Assembly: GCA_036310185.1 (NCBI GenBank)
Contig: JAXJSH010000112.1
Location: forward strand, 1-7,184
Direction: 5' to 3'
Source of the DNA: JALENY01 sp036310185
GTDB lineage: Bacteria > Bacillota > Clostridia > Lachnospirales > Lachnospiraceae
Length of the DNA: 7,184 nucleotides
Shown: one piece after another, positions 1-5,746 of the stretch
Layout of the letters: every line of letters starts with the position of its first letter
Position numbering within the stretch: the stretch's first letter is position 1
The notes under the pieces: generated by a model
What the model was told of the DNA's origin: nothing
The model's database searches: none
Seen by the model: only the letters and a program-made list of their open reading frames with translations
Translations under genes and position numbers: made by a program

Positions 1-13
1 GCCCTATTCGGGC
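1..13. terminator. Possible hairpin cut by the left window edge
   Basis: GCCC, a 5-nt spacer TATTC and GGGC form a short stem, and the right arm continues as GGGCTGCTTTC. If bases just outside the window complete the left arm with GCAGCCC, this would be a rho-independent terminator at the 3' side of the AI-2E permease gene or of an unseen neighbour. Only a 4-bp stem is visible, so the call is weak. Confidence 0.2.
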
Positions 14-31
14 TGCTTTCTCATGTTTTGC

Positions 32-93
32 GGGTCTCAAAGTCACATTTTTTCATGCAAGCATGAAACATGTGACTTTTTGACCCTGGTATC
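32..93 (-). repeat. Long imperfect hairpin repeat, copy 1 (GATACCAGGGTCAAAA family)
   Basis: The arms pair as 32-36 with 82-86 (GGGTC/GACCC), 39-48 with 70-79 (ten pairs, AAAGTCACAT/ATGTGACTTT) and 51-58 with 61-68 (TTTCATGC/GCATGAAA). Two mismatches and a small internal loop interrupt them, giving about 22 pairs and a tiny apical loop. Read on the minus strand, the element begins with GATACCAGGGTCAAAA (complement of 78-93). That 16-mer recurs exactly at 4908-4923 on the plus strand, at the foot of another hairpin. The element starts 13 nt past the permease stop codon, so it would fold in the 3' untranslated region of that mRNA. No T-run follows the stem in either direction, so it is not a textbook terminator. 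It could be a REP-like or miniature-transposon-like repeat, or a 3' end stabiliser. Confidence 0.7.
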
Positions 94-106
94 ATATATT
101 TCTGTA

Positions 107-1288
107 CTAATCTTCTTCCGGATTCGTTACAACGGATTTCGCCGATACAATTTTCTTTGCTTCCAATCTTTTGTACACGTATTCACGGAATAAGGTATAA
201 ATTACAGATACCAGAGGTATAAACACAATCATACCCATAACGCCCATCAGGCTGCCCCCCAGACTGACCGCTGCCAGCACCCATATGGACGGAAGACCAA
301 CAGAACCGCCAACTACGTGGGGATAAATCAGATTTCCCTCAATCTGCTGAATCAACAAAAATACACCAATAAAAATCAACGCCCGGAGCGGATTAACCAT
401 AAGAATCAGAAATGCACTGATTATGCAGCCTATAAAAGCTCCAACAATGGGTATCAATGACAAAAATCCAATCAAAACACTGATCAAAAGTGCATAGGGG
501 AATCTTCCCACAGATAAAACCACAAAGAACATCAACGTCAGAATAACCGCTTCCAGACACTGTCCGGTCAAAAAGCTGCCAAATGTTCTATGCGTCAGTT
601 CACATACGCTGTCAATTTTAGCAACAATCCGTTCCGGAAGAAACGCATGCATAATTTTATCCAGCTGCACTCTCAGTTTTTCTTTCTGCAGAAGTACATA
701 CAGTGCAAATACAAATCCAATAGCAAAATCAGAAATACCGCCAATCAGAACTTTTGCAAAATTAAAAGTACTTCCAAGCATGGCACCCGCACCATTTTTC
801 AAAAAACCCATTACATTGTCAAGAATGCCTTTCCAATCAAAATCCAGAGAACTGATCAGGTTTTCTATGGTCACATTATTCGGGAATATGGTTATAATCC
901 ATTTTTCCAAAGTCGGCATAAAATTCTGGATCGTGGTGGCCAGCGCACCCACACTTCTTACAATCTCCGGTACGACTACAAAAATAACAAGTGCCAGAAC
1001 ACCGATCACCGATAATAATGCCAGGATCAGGCTTACCGGTCTGGCCATTTTCCGGACTATTTTTCTTTTCTGCTTCAACGAATCCGGAAAAAGGGTTCTT
1101 TCATAAAAACGCATGGGAAGATTGATCACAAAGGCAACTGCAATGCCCACTAAAAACGGCACCAGAACAGCTATAATAAACTTCAGCCCATCAAAAACAA
1201 CATCCAGATTAAACAGCAGCACTGCCAATAAAATAGTATAGGCAATCAGCCACATGATTTTTTTCATCGTCTCTTTACTTAGTTCCAC
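107..1288 (-). CDS. AI-2E family transporter (PerM/YdbI-like membrane permease)
   Basis: This 393-residue polytopic membrane protein belongs to the AI-2E/UPF0118 (PF01594) family. Hydrophobic segments lie near residues 11-28, 35-57, 85-107, 178-200, 245-262, 264-297, 303-318 and 333-366, a normal arrangement and length for the family. Two family hallmarks are visible. One is the Gly/Pro-rich helix IGFLSLIPIVGAFIG at about 273-287. The other is QQIEGNLIYPHVVGGSVGLP at about 314-333. Family members export varied solutes (autoinducer-2 in E. coli TqsA, Na+/H+ exchange in some Firmicutes), so the name does not prove a quorum-sensing role. The start is GTG at 1288, chosen because AGGAGG lies six bases upstream and no ATG fits that site; the stop is TAG. 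The gene stands alone, divergent from the GNAT gene at 1705. A plausible extended -10 promoter lies at 1339-1367. The family call is secure and the substrate is unknown. Confidence 0.93.
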   Translation of the reverse strand: MELSKETMKKIMWLIAYTILLAVLLFNLDVVFDGLKFIIAVLVPFLVGIAVAFVINLPMRFYERTLFPDSLKQKRKIVRKMARPVSLILALLSVIGVLALVIFVVVPEIVRSVGALATTIQNFMPTLEKWIITIFPNNVTIENLISSLDFDWKGILDNVMGFLKNGAGAMLGSTFNFAKVLIGGISDFAIGFVFALYVLLQKEKLRVQLDKIMHAFLPERIVAKIDSVCELTHRTFGSFLTGQCLEAVILTLMFFVVLSVGRFPYALLISVLIGFLSLIPIVGAFIGCIISAFLILMVNPLRALIFIGVFLLIQQIEGNLIYPHVVGGSVGLPSIWVLAAVSLGGSLMGVMGMIVFIPLVSVIYTLFREYVYKRLEAKKIVSAKSVVTNPEED

Positions 1289-1704
1289 TTTTAACCTCCT
1301 GTCTTTTGAAACCAGTCACTCGCCCGCTCAATAGAGTTATTCTACCACTTTCTTTTCGGGCAAACAAGTATAGCTCCATTTATTATATGCACAGAAAAAA
1401 TCACAGGAAAATTCATCTGCTCTTATTTATACCAAATTTTCCACGCTATTTTACTGCAGCAAAAGAAGGTCCACACAAAAAAAGGTTCCATACTGTTCAA
1501 GACAGCATGCATCTGATACAATTATTTATATCCTTTGCATGCAAGGCAAAATTTCATATCCAGATTATCCAGATGATTCTATATTCTGAAATTTTACAAA
1601 TACTGCTTTTGGATAATCAAATTTTATGCTGCATTTATACACAGATATTGTAAATGGCACTTCTGAATCATTACCAACCTGATCAAAAATAGAAAGGAGT
1701 TTTT
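1289..1704. other. Gene-free 416-bp divergent intergenic region
   Basis: I see no supported gene here. An open plus-strand frame of about 115 codons crosses the permease promoter, has no ribosome binding site and encodes no recognisable motif. The left third carries the permease promoter and ribosome binding site. The centre (1548-1618) has a cluster of small repeats: the tandem 9-mer TATCCAGAT TATCCAGAT (1557-1574), an inverted pair AAAATTTCA (1548-1556) and TGAAATTTT (1587-1595), and GATTATCC (1563-1570) with its complement GGATAATC (1611-1618). The right end carries the GNAT ribosome binding site AAGGAG (1694-1699). I could not place a convincing promoter for that gene. Confidence 0.6.
1339..1367 (-). 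promoter_or_regulatory. Putative sigma-A promoter of the AI-2E permease
   Basis: On the minus strand, TTGTTT (1367-1362) is followed by a 17-bp spacer and TAGAAT (1344-1339). A TG one base before the -10 hexamer gives an extended -10 (TGGTAGAAT). The -35 is poor (3 of 6), but the extended -10 can compensate. Transcription would start about 45 bases before the GTG start codon. Confidence 0.45.
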
Positions 1705-2220
1705 ATGCATATACGAAAAACCACAGAACAGGATTACGAAAACGTTTTAAAAATCTATGCCCAGGCACGCGCATTCATGGCTGCCCACGGCAATCCAAAC
1801 CAATGGGGCACTGACAAACCGTCTGCCCAACAGATTTTGCAGGACATTAAAGACGGCTGCAGCTATGTGTGCGAAGAAGATGGTGAAATTTTAACCGTAT
1901 TTTTTCATAAAATCGGTGATGATCCCACTTATGAAAAAATATATGACGGAGCCTGGCCAAAAAGAGACTCTGCAGCTTTGTCCCCGTCCGACTCTTATCC
2001 CTATGGTGTCGTACACCGCATTGCCTCCACGGGAAAAAGAAAAGGCAGCGCATCCTTCTGCCTGAACTGGGCGTTGGAACAATGCGGCTGCCTTCGCATA
2101 GACACACACAACGACAATATCGTCATGCAAAACCTTTTAAAAAAGAATGGATTCCAGTATTGCGGCATCATATACCTGGAAGACGGTTCACCCCGCCTTG
2201 CCTACCAGAAAACACTCTGA
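1705..2220 (+). CDS. GNAT family N-acetyltransferase
   Basis: This 171-residue cytoplasmic enzyme is predicted to transfer acetyl from acetyl-CoA to an unknown amine. The GNAT fold is recognisable from the N-terminal IRKTTEQDYENVLKIYAQAR (alpha1 region, residues 3-22), the acetyl-CoA loop region HRIASTGKRKGSAS at about 104-117, and the C-terminal part RIDTHNDNIVMQNLLKKNGF (131-150) followed by the last strands (QYCGIIYLEDGSPRLAYQK). Within the family it resembles the common Firmicutes subgroup with GNPNQWG near residue 29 and an acidic DDPTYEKIYDGAW segment (72-84). The ATG start is supported by AAGGAG at 1694-1699, five bases upstream. It is a single-gene unit, divergent from the permease, and ends at the hairpin centred near 2265. 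Substrate is not predictable from sequence. Confidence 0.9.
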   Translation: MHIRKTTEQDYENVLKIYAQARAFMAAHGNPNQWGTDKPSAQQILQDIKDGCSYVCEEDGEILTVFFHKIGDDPTYEKIYDGAWPKRDSAALSPSDSYPYGVVHRIASTGKRKGSASFCLNWALEQCGCLRIDTHNDNIVMQNLLKKNGFQYCGIIYLEDGSPRLAYQKTL

Positions 2221-2242
2221 ATAATAATTAAAGTAAATATTC

Positions 2243-2286
2243 AAATACCACTATACGATTTACAGTCAGATCATATAGTGGTATTT
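2243..2286. terminator. Bidirectional hairpin terminator between convergent genes
   Basis: AAATACCACTATA (2243-2255) pairs perfectly with TATAGTGGTATTT (2274-2286), and three more pairs (GAT/ATC) lie inside after one mismatch. The 13-bp outer stem begins 22 bases after the GNAT stop and lies about 86 bases past the exonuclease III stop on the other strand. The T-rich ends of the arms provide short U-runs in both directions, so it probably ends both transcripts, though neither run is long. Confidence 0.7.
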
Positions 2287-2372
2287 CTCTATAAAAAGAT
2301 TTCTTTTCCAACAGTGTACTCACACATCCTCTTCCTCATATGTGTCTGCACTTTCTAAAAAGTTAAAAACGC

Positions 2373-3128
2373 TTAAAATGCCATATCCAGCTCAACCGGA
2401 CAATGATCAGAACCCAAAACTTCCGTATGGATTTTTGCATCCACAAGCTTTTCTTTCAAACATTCCGATACGCAGAAATAGTCAATACGCCATCCCGCAT
2501 TCTTTTCCCGGGCGCGGAACCGATAAGACCACCAGGAGTAGATTCCTTCCTGCTCCGGATAAAAATGCCGGAACGTATCCACAAAACCATTTTCCAGAAG
2601 AATACTGAATTTTTCACGCTCTTCATCCGTAAATCCCGCATTTTTCCGGTTCGTTTTCGGATTTTTCAGGTCAATTTCCTTATGGGCCACATTAAGGTCA
2701 CCACAGAAAATAACAGGCTTATTCTCCTCCAGTCTCTTCAGATAAGCCAGAAAATCTTCTTCCCACTTCATACGGTAATCAAGCCGCGCCAGCTCATTCT
2801 GGGAATTCGGCGTATAGACCGTAACCATATAAAATTCCGGGTATTCCAGCGTAATGACACGGCCTTCCTGATCGTGTTCCTCAATGCCGATTCCATAGGA
2901 AACGGACAGCGGCTCCTTTTTCGTAAAAACTGCCGTACCGGAATAGCCTTTTTTCACAGCATAATTCCAATACTGGTAATACCCCGGCAGATCCAGTTCA
3001 ATCTGTCCCTCCTGCAGTTTCGTCTCCTGAAGACAAAAAATATCCGCATCCATTTCCTGAAAAAAATCCATAAAATTTTTACCTACACATGCCCGAAGGC
3101 CATTTACATTCCAGGATATAAGTTTCAT
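2373..3128 (-). CDS. exoA: Exodeoxyribonuclease III / AP endonuclease (Xth/ExoA)
   Basis: This 251-residue cytoplasmic repair enzyme cleaves abasic sites and degrades 3' ends of duplex DNA in base-excision repair, using Mg2+. The whole endonuclease/exonuclease/phosphatase fold is present. By comparison with E. coli ExoIII, the catalytic set is visible: N7 in ISWNVNG, E35 in CLQETKLQ, Y105 in VYTPNSQ, D144 and N146 in FCGDLNVAH, D216 in RIDYF, and D241/H242 in the terminal GSDHCPVELD. Length is typical. I start at the ATG at 3128 because the family begins MK(L/F)ISWNVNG and because AAAGGA lies seven bases before it. An in-frame TTG eight codons earlier has no good ribosome binding site. It is the last gene of a probable operon with the C_GCAxxG protein and the second GNAT, 75 bases after the former. 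The symbol follows Bacillus usage; xth is the alternative. Confidence 0.96.
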   Translation of the reverse strand: MKLISWNVNGLRACVGKNFMDFFQEMDADIFCLQETKLQEGQIELDLPGYYQYWNYAVKKGYSGTAVFTKKEPLSVSYGIGIEEHDQEGRVITLEYPEFYMVTVYTPNSQNELARLDYRMKWEEDFLAYLKRLEENKPVIFCGDLNVAHKEIDLKNPKTNRKNAGFTDEEREKFSILLENGFVDTFRHFYPEQEGIYSWWSYRFRAREKNAGWRIDYFCVSECLKEKLVDAKIHTEVLGSDHCPVELDMAF

Positions 3129-3203
3129 TCCTCTTTCCTTTCTTACTTCCAATCAGCAGTCCAAGCAAAATACAAAGCCGAGAATCATACCTTTTTTCTT
3201 AGT

Positions 3204-3611
3204 TTACTCAAATAAAACTTCCTCTGCCAGCTTTGCTGCATCGCGGATACAATCCGGACAGGAACGAAGCATACAGCCGGTTTCCACACCTTTCAGATCT
3301 TTGCAGATTACAGAACCATTCATAGATTTAAAACGGGTTGTGATCTCCTTTGACAATTTGTAGGAAGACGCCTTGCTGTTCGGTTTTTCCAGACACCCGG
3401 TGCTGTTTTTCATTCCAGCCAGAGTGCAGGCACCAGATACAGCACCGCAAGTACCTTCCATACAGCCGCCGCCGAGTCCCAATGCTTCCGTCACCTTAAA
3501 CATGGTCTCTTCATCCAGCCCTACCAGATCCGCATATGTACAGGCAACCGCCTGCGCACAGTTATATCCTTTATCATGTCTCATAATGGTTTCTTCTACT
3601 CTTGTTTTCAT
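3204..3611 (-). CDS. C_GCAxxG_C_C family cysteine-rich putative redox protein
   Basis: This small 135-residue soluble protein has ten cysteines (18, 24, 50, 55, 62, 73, 103, 113, 118, 121). The diagnostic block is GGGCMEGTCGAVSGAC at 47-62, preceded by GYNCAQAV (15-22) and followed by a C-terminal cluster GCMLRSCPDC (112-121). This matches the C_GCAxxG_C_C (redox-active protein) family, common in anaerobes. Members are thought to bind metal or act through thiol chemistry, but no reaction is established. The ATG at 3611 overlaps the upstream GNAT stop as ATGA, and I prefer it to an upstream in-frame ATG at 3653 that would lie deep in the GNAT gene. Only a weak GGAA precedes it, so translation is probably coupled to the GNAT gene. 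The exonuclease III gene follows after 75 bases. Confidence 0.87.
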   Translation of the reverse strand: MKTRVEETIMRHDKGYNCAQAVACTYADLVGLDEETMFKVTEALGLGGGCMEGTCGAVSGACTLAGMKNSTGCLEKPNSKASSYKLSKEITTRFKSMNGSVICKDLKGVETGCMLRSCPDCIRDAAKLAEEVLFE

Positions 3612-4084
3612 AAAATTGTTTCCATTCCTTTCTTTTGTACTTGAAGGCCGCACCGCTCATAAAATTTCATGGCAGATTCATTGCACGCCCAAACATTCAA
3701 AGTCAGATTGTAACATCCGATTTCTTTCGCATAGTTTTTTACATATTCATACAAAATCGTGCCAATATGCTGACCCCGGATCGCCTCATCAACACAGAGA
3801 TCATCAATGTAAAGCGTTTTCATATCAGTCAGGATATTATTATTTTTCTGTTCCGTAACAATGCAGAAAGAATATCCCACCACACGGTCATCATCATCCA
3901 CTGCAACAAAAACAGGTCTCGTATCATCCGCAATCAGACACAGAAGCTGATCATCCGTATACTTCCTGCAATTGGGTTTAAACAAATCCGGACGTCCATT
4001 GTGATGTACCATCAAAACCTGGCTCAACAGATCATCGATACGCTCCAAATCAGAATTTTTTGCCCTGCGTACCTTTATGTTCAT
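3608..4084 (-). CDS. GNAT family N-acetyltransferase, coupled to C_GCAxxG protein
   Basis: This 158-residue enzyme is a predicted acetyl-CoA-dependent N-acetyltransferase. The N-terminus IKVRRAKNSDLERIDDLL (3-20) is the usual GNAT first strand and helix. Motif A is clear: LYIDDLCVDEAIRGQHIGT (91-109) contains the pyrophosphate-binding loop R103-G-Q-H-I-G108. Motif B follows as LNVWACNESAMKFYERCGL (129-147). The sequence is unrelated in detail to the other GNAT gene in this window, so this is not a recent duplication. The ATG at 4084 has AGGGG nine bases upstream. Its TGA overlaps the next gene's ATG by four bases, which points to translational coupling and co-expression with the cysteine-rich protein. 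A possible promoter lies at 4116-4144. Substrate unknown; one might guess a polyamine, amino acid or ribosomal amine, with no direct evidence. Confidence 0.9.
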   Translation of the reverse strand: MNIKVRRAKNSDLERIDDLLSQVLMVHHNGRPDLFKPNCRKYTDDQLLCLIADDTRPVFVAVDDDDRVVGYSFCIVTEQKNNNILTDMKTLYIDDLCVDEAIRGQHIGTILYEYVKNYAKEIGCYNLTLNVWACNESAMKFYERCGLQVQKKGMETIL

Positions 4085-4115
4085 AAATTATCGCCCCTTT
4101 TCTTAAGTTACTATT

Positions 4116-4144
4116 ATTTTAGTTTATCAAAATCAATTGTGCAA
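4116..4144 (-). promoter_or_regulatory. Possible promoter of the GNAT/C_GCAxxG/exoA operon
   Basis: On the minus strand, TTGCAC (4144-4139) and TAAAAT (4121-4116) are separated by 17 bp, about 30 bases before the GNAT start codon. The -10 matches 5 of 6 and the -35 only 3 of 6. The region is AT-rich, so chance matches are likely. The gene-free stretch 4085-4249 shows no strong terminator for the upstream ybaK-type gene, so read-through from that gene is also possible. Confidence 0.3.
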
Positions 4145-4249
4145 GCAAGTCTTAAATACAGGCCAAAACACATGTAAAAACAAAAATAAATCTCATAAAG
4201 AATAAAACATTTACGACAGATATCAGCCCCTGCAAAATTCATTTCTATT

Positions 4250-4798
4250 TTACAATGTCACCAATGTATACGAATGATTCACCGCAGGCAAAAATTTTTC
4301 CCAGATATCTTTTGCCTTTGTTTTAAGACTGGATGTATTAATGCATGGATGGAACCCCAGATACTCCTCCCGGAATACATCCTCATCAATCAACAGCCTC
4401 ACCTTATTTTCCCGGTCATTCATAAGTCCCATAACACTTACCGACCCCGGCGTAATATTCAAATACGCTTCCATATATTCTGCATCAGCAAAAGACAGAC
4501 GCGCCGAATTAATCTGCTTGCTCAGATCTTTTGTTTTAAAAGGCTTCTCACCCGGCATCAAAAGCAGATAAAAATCTGTTTTCTGCCTGTTACATAGAAA
4601 AAGATTTTTACAAATATGTATATTCAAAAGTTTATCCACACCCTGACAATCCTCAATCGTCATGGCGGCCGGGTGATCCACCCGCTCATAAGAAATTCCA
4701 AGTCCATCCAGAAGCTCATACACCGCCATTTCCTTGGGCAGGCGCTCATCTTCCGGTGCAGATGTATAAATATTCAGGTCAATTTTATCCAAAGCCAT
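4250..4798 (-). CDS. Prolyl-tRNA deacylase-like YbaK/ProX domain protein
   Basis: This 182-residue protein consists of one YbaK/aminoacyl-tRNA editing domain, close to the freestanding ProXp-ala/PrdX type. Such enzymes hydrolyse mischarged alanyl-tRNA(Pro) in the cytoplasm as a back-up for prolyl-tRNA synthetase editing. Visible landmarks are the substrate-pocket DHPAAMT (41-47), the conserved lysine K64 in ICKNLFLCN, the KPFKTKDLSKQI stretch (85-96), the loop GSVSVMGLMND (118-128), and GFHPCINTSSL (148-158) carrying the conserved His-Pro and Asn-Thr. Length is normal for the freestanding form. The ATG at 4798 has GGAGGA six bases upstream. It is a probable single gene, divergent from DUF2284. 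The alternative is a related YbaK subfamily acting on another tRNA (Cys-tRNA(Pro) for true YbaK); the ProXp-ala-like landmarks make that less likely. Confidence 0.9.
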   Translation of the reverse strand: MALDKIDLNIYTSAPEDERLPKEMAVYELLDGLGISYERVDHPAAMTIEDCQGVDKLLNIHICKNLFLCNRQKTDFYLLLMPGEKPFKTKDLSKQINSARLSFADAEYMEAYLNITPGSVSVMGLMNDRENKVRLLIDEDVFREEYLGFHPCINTSSLKTKAKDIWEKFLPAVNHSYTLVTL

Positions 4799-4864
4799 AA
4801 AAATTCCTCCATAATCACGAATACAATTATCTTAACACAGACTGTTCAAAAAGAATACTTGTCC

Positions 4865-4893
4865 TATACAACAAATCCGAATTATTTTATAAT
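4865..4893 (+). promoter_or_regulatory. Putative sigma-A promoter of the DUF2284 gene
   Basis: TATACA (4865-4870, 4 of 6 matches to TTGACA), a 17-bp spacer and a perfect TATAAT (4888-4893) predict a start near 4900. The leader would be about 87 bases and would begin just before the hairpin repeat at 4908-4944. Confidence 0.5.
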
Positions 4894-4907
4894 AAAAATA
4901 TCATAAA

Positions 4908-4944
4908 GATACCAGGGTCAAAAGGTCAAAATACCTTTTGACCC
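4908..4944 (+). repeat. Hairpin repeat, copy 2 (GATACCAGGGTCAAAA family)
   Basis: GGGTCAAAAGGT (4915-4926) pairs perfectly over 12 bp with ACCTTTTGACCC (4933-4944) across a six-base loop. The left foot and flank, GATACCAGGGTCAAAA (4908-4923), is identical to the complement of 78-93 in copy 1, while the rest of the stem is different and shorter. The stem is followed by CAACATCATC, with no T-run, so it is not a standard terminator. It lies in the predicted 5' leader of the DUF2284 mRNA, 31 bases before the ribosome binding site. Confidence 0.7.
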
Positions 4945-4986
4945 CAACATCATCATAAACCAGATAATATAAACAGGGAGGTTCTT

Positions 4987-5544
4987 ATGTATCAGATCAA
5001 AAATTACACAGCAGAAATATCCATAAAAGAATATCTAAACAAATACGTAGACATACCCACATTTTTAAAATGCTGCAGAGAATGCCCCAATTTCAATCAT
5101 AAATGGTCCTGTCCACCCTATGATTTTGACGTAGAATCATACTGGAAGCAATATACCTCATTTCTTTTAGTGGGCCGTCAGATCATTTTTAATGAAGAAA
5201 CCAGAAACCGTACTTTTTCCCAGGAAGATATGGACCTCTTTATTGAAGAAATCGTAGCAAAAGAAAAACAGATTCTTACCGATCAGCTCTTTGATATGGA
5301 AAAAGAAAATGCCAGCAGTATCAGTCTCTCTGCCGGAAGCTGCGCCGCATGCGGAAAAGGAAATTGTACCCGACCCTCGGGCGGCCCCTGCCGCCATCCT
5401 GAAAAAATGCGTTACTCCATCGAATCTCTCGGCGGCAACGTTGGAAAAACCATCTCTGACCTGTTTCATATAGAACTTGAATGGGTAGAAGAAGGAAAAT
5501 TGCCCTCTCATTTTGTATTGGTCTGTGGTTTATTAAAGCCGTAA
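4987..5544 (+). CDS. DUF2284 predicted metal-binding protein
   Basis: This 185-residue soluble protein of the DUF2284 (PF10050) family has no established reaction. It has two cysteine clusters. The N-terminal one is C29-C30-x2-C33-x8-C42 inside KCCRECPNFNHKWSCPPYDF, including the family signature W-x-C-P-P. The second, GSCAACGKGNCTRPSGGPCRHP, gives C119, C122, C127 and C135. A Cys-x2-Cys-x4-Cys pattern ending in a CRHP block suggests a bound metal ion or iron-sulfur cluster, which is inference. A charged, largely helical stretch (about 70-110) joins the clusters. The ATG at 4987 has GGGAGG five bases upstream. It is a single-gene unit with its own predicted promoter and tandem terminators. 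Homologues are frequent in anaerobes. Confidence 0.88.
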   Translation: MYQIKNYTAEISIKEYLNKYVDIPTFLKCCRECPNFNHKWSCPPYDFDVESYWKQYTSFLLVGRQIIFNEETRNRTFSQEDMDLFIEEIVAKEKQILTDQLFDMEKENASSISLSAGSCAACGKGNCTRPSGGPCRHPEKMRYSIESLGGNVGKTISDLFHIELEWVEEGKLPSHFVLVCGLLKP

Positions 5545-5640
5545 CAACCATTTTTTCATTACAGCATTTTATAAAATATATCAATCTTTCACTCTTTCAT
5601 CACAAAATGAACACATTTTTTACTTATCATGTAACTTGTG

Positions 5641-5675
5641 AAAGGCAAATGCCTTTACATAAATTTTTTCTTTTC
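5641..5675 (+). terminator. First of two tandem terminators after DUF2284
   Basis: AAAGGCA (5641-5647) and TGCCTTT (5650-5656) form a 6-7 bp stem with a minimal loop. It is followed by ACATAAA and the T-rich run TTTTTTCTTTTC (5664-5675). The short stem and gap before the T-run make it weaker than the next hairpin. Confidence 0.45.
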
Positions 5676-5680
5676 ATACG

Positions 5681-5718
5681 GCCGGCACCCCCAGTGCCGG
5701 CTCTTCCTTTTTTATTAC
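5681..5718 (+). terminator. Rho-independent terminator of the DUF2284 unit
   Basis: GCCGGCAC (5681-5688) pairs with GTGCCGGC (5694-5701) across a five-base CCCCA loop, and is followed by TCTTCCTTTTTTATT. The GC-rich 8-bp stem plus T-run is a good intrinsic terminator on the plus strand. On the minus strand the stem lacks a T-run, so it would not be an efficient terminator for the lactate dehydrogenase gene. Confidence 0.85.
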
Positions 5719-5732
5719 CATTTTTATTACCA
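5709..5732. repeat. Perfect 12-bp tandem duplication
   Basis: TTTTTATTACCA occurs twice in direct succession (5709-5720 and 5721-5732), overlapping the T-tail of the DUF2284 terminator. It looks like replication slippage. Confidence 0.75.
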
Positions 5733-5746
5733 TATCACTTTTTCCA

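Noticed and set aside
1..93. Copy 1 hairpin as the permease's rho-independent terminator
   Set aside because: No T-run follows the stem on the minus strand (it continues GCAAAACATG), so a repeat element is the better description.
107..1288. Quorum-sensing (autoinducer-2) export system
   Set aside because: The family name is historical and members have diverse substrates; no luxS or other quorum-sensing gene is visible here.
1501..1550. Palindromic TTGCATGCAA (near 1535) and GCATGCAT (near 1505) as a regulator site
   Set aside because: Short GCATGC palindromes are common, and spacing and context give no support for a specific operator.
1306..1653. Open plus-strand frame of about 115 codons in the large intergenic region
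   Set aside because: It crosses the predicted permease promoter, lacks a ribosome binding site and shows no motif or normal amino-acid composition.
3153..3188. Tiny minus-strand frame (11 codons, MILGFVFCLDC) with an A/G-rich stretch before it, just ahead of exoA
   Set aside because: The frame is too short to judge, the upstream AAAAAAGGT is too close to the ATG, and no paired hairpins suggest a leader-peptide attenuator.
2403..3215. Long plus-strand open frame (about 270 codons) opposite exonuclease III
   Set aside because: It is antisense to a gene with the full catalytic residue set. Its translation is a low-complexity shadow with no recognisable domain.
3635..4177. Plus-strand open frame of about 180 codons opposite the second GNAT gene
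   Set aside because: It is an antisense shadow: Ile/Arg/His-rich translation, no ribosome binding site, and it runs into the operon promoter region.
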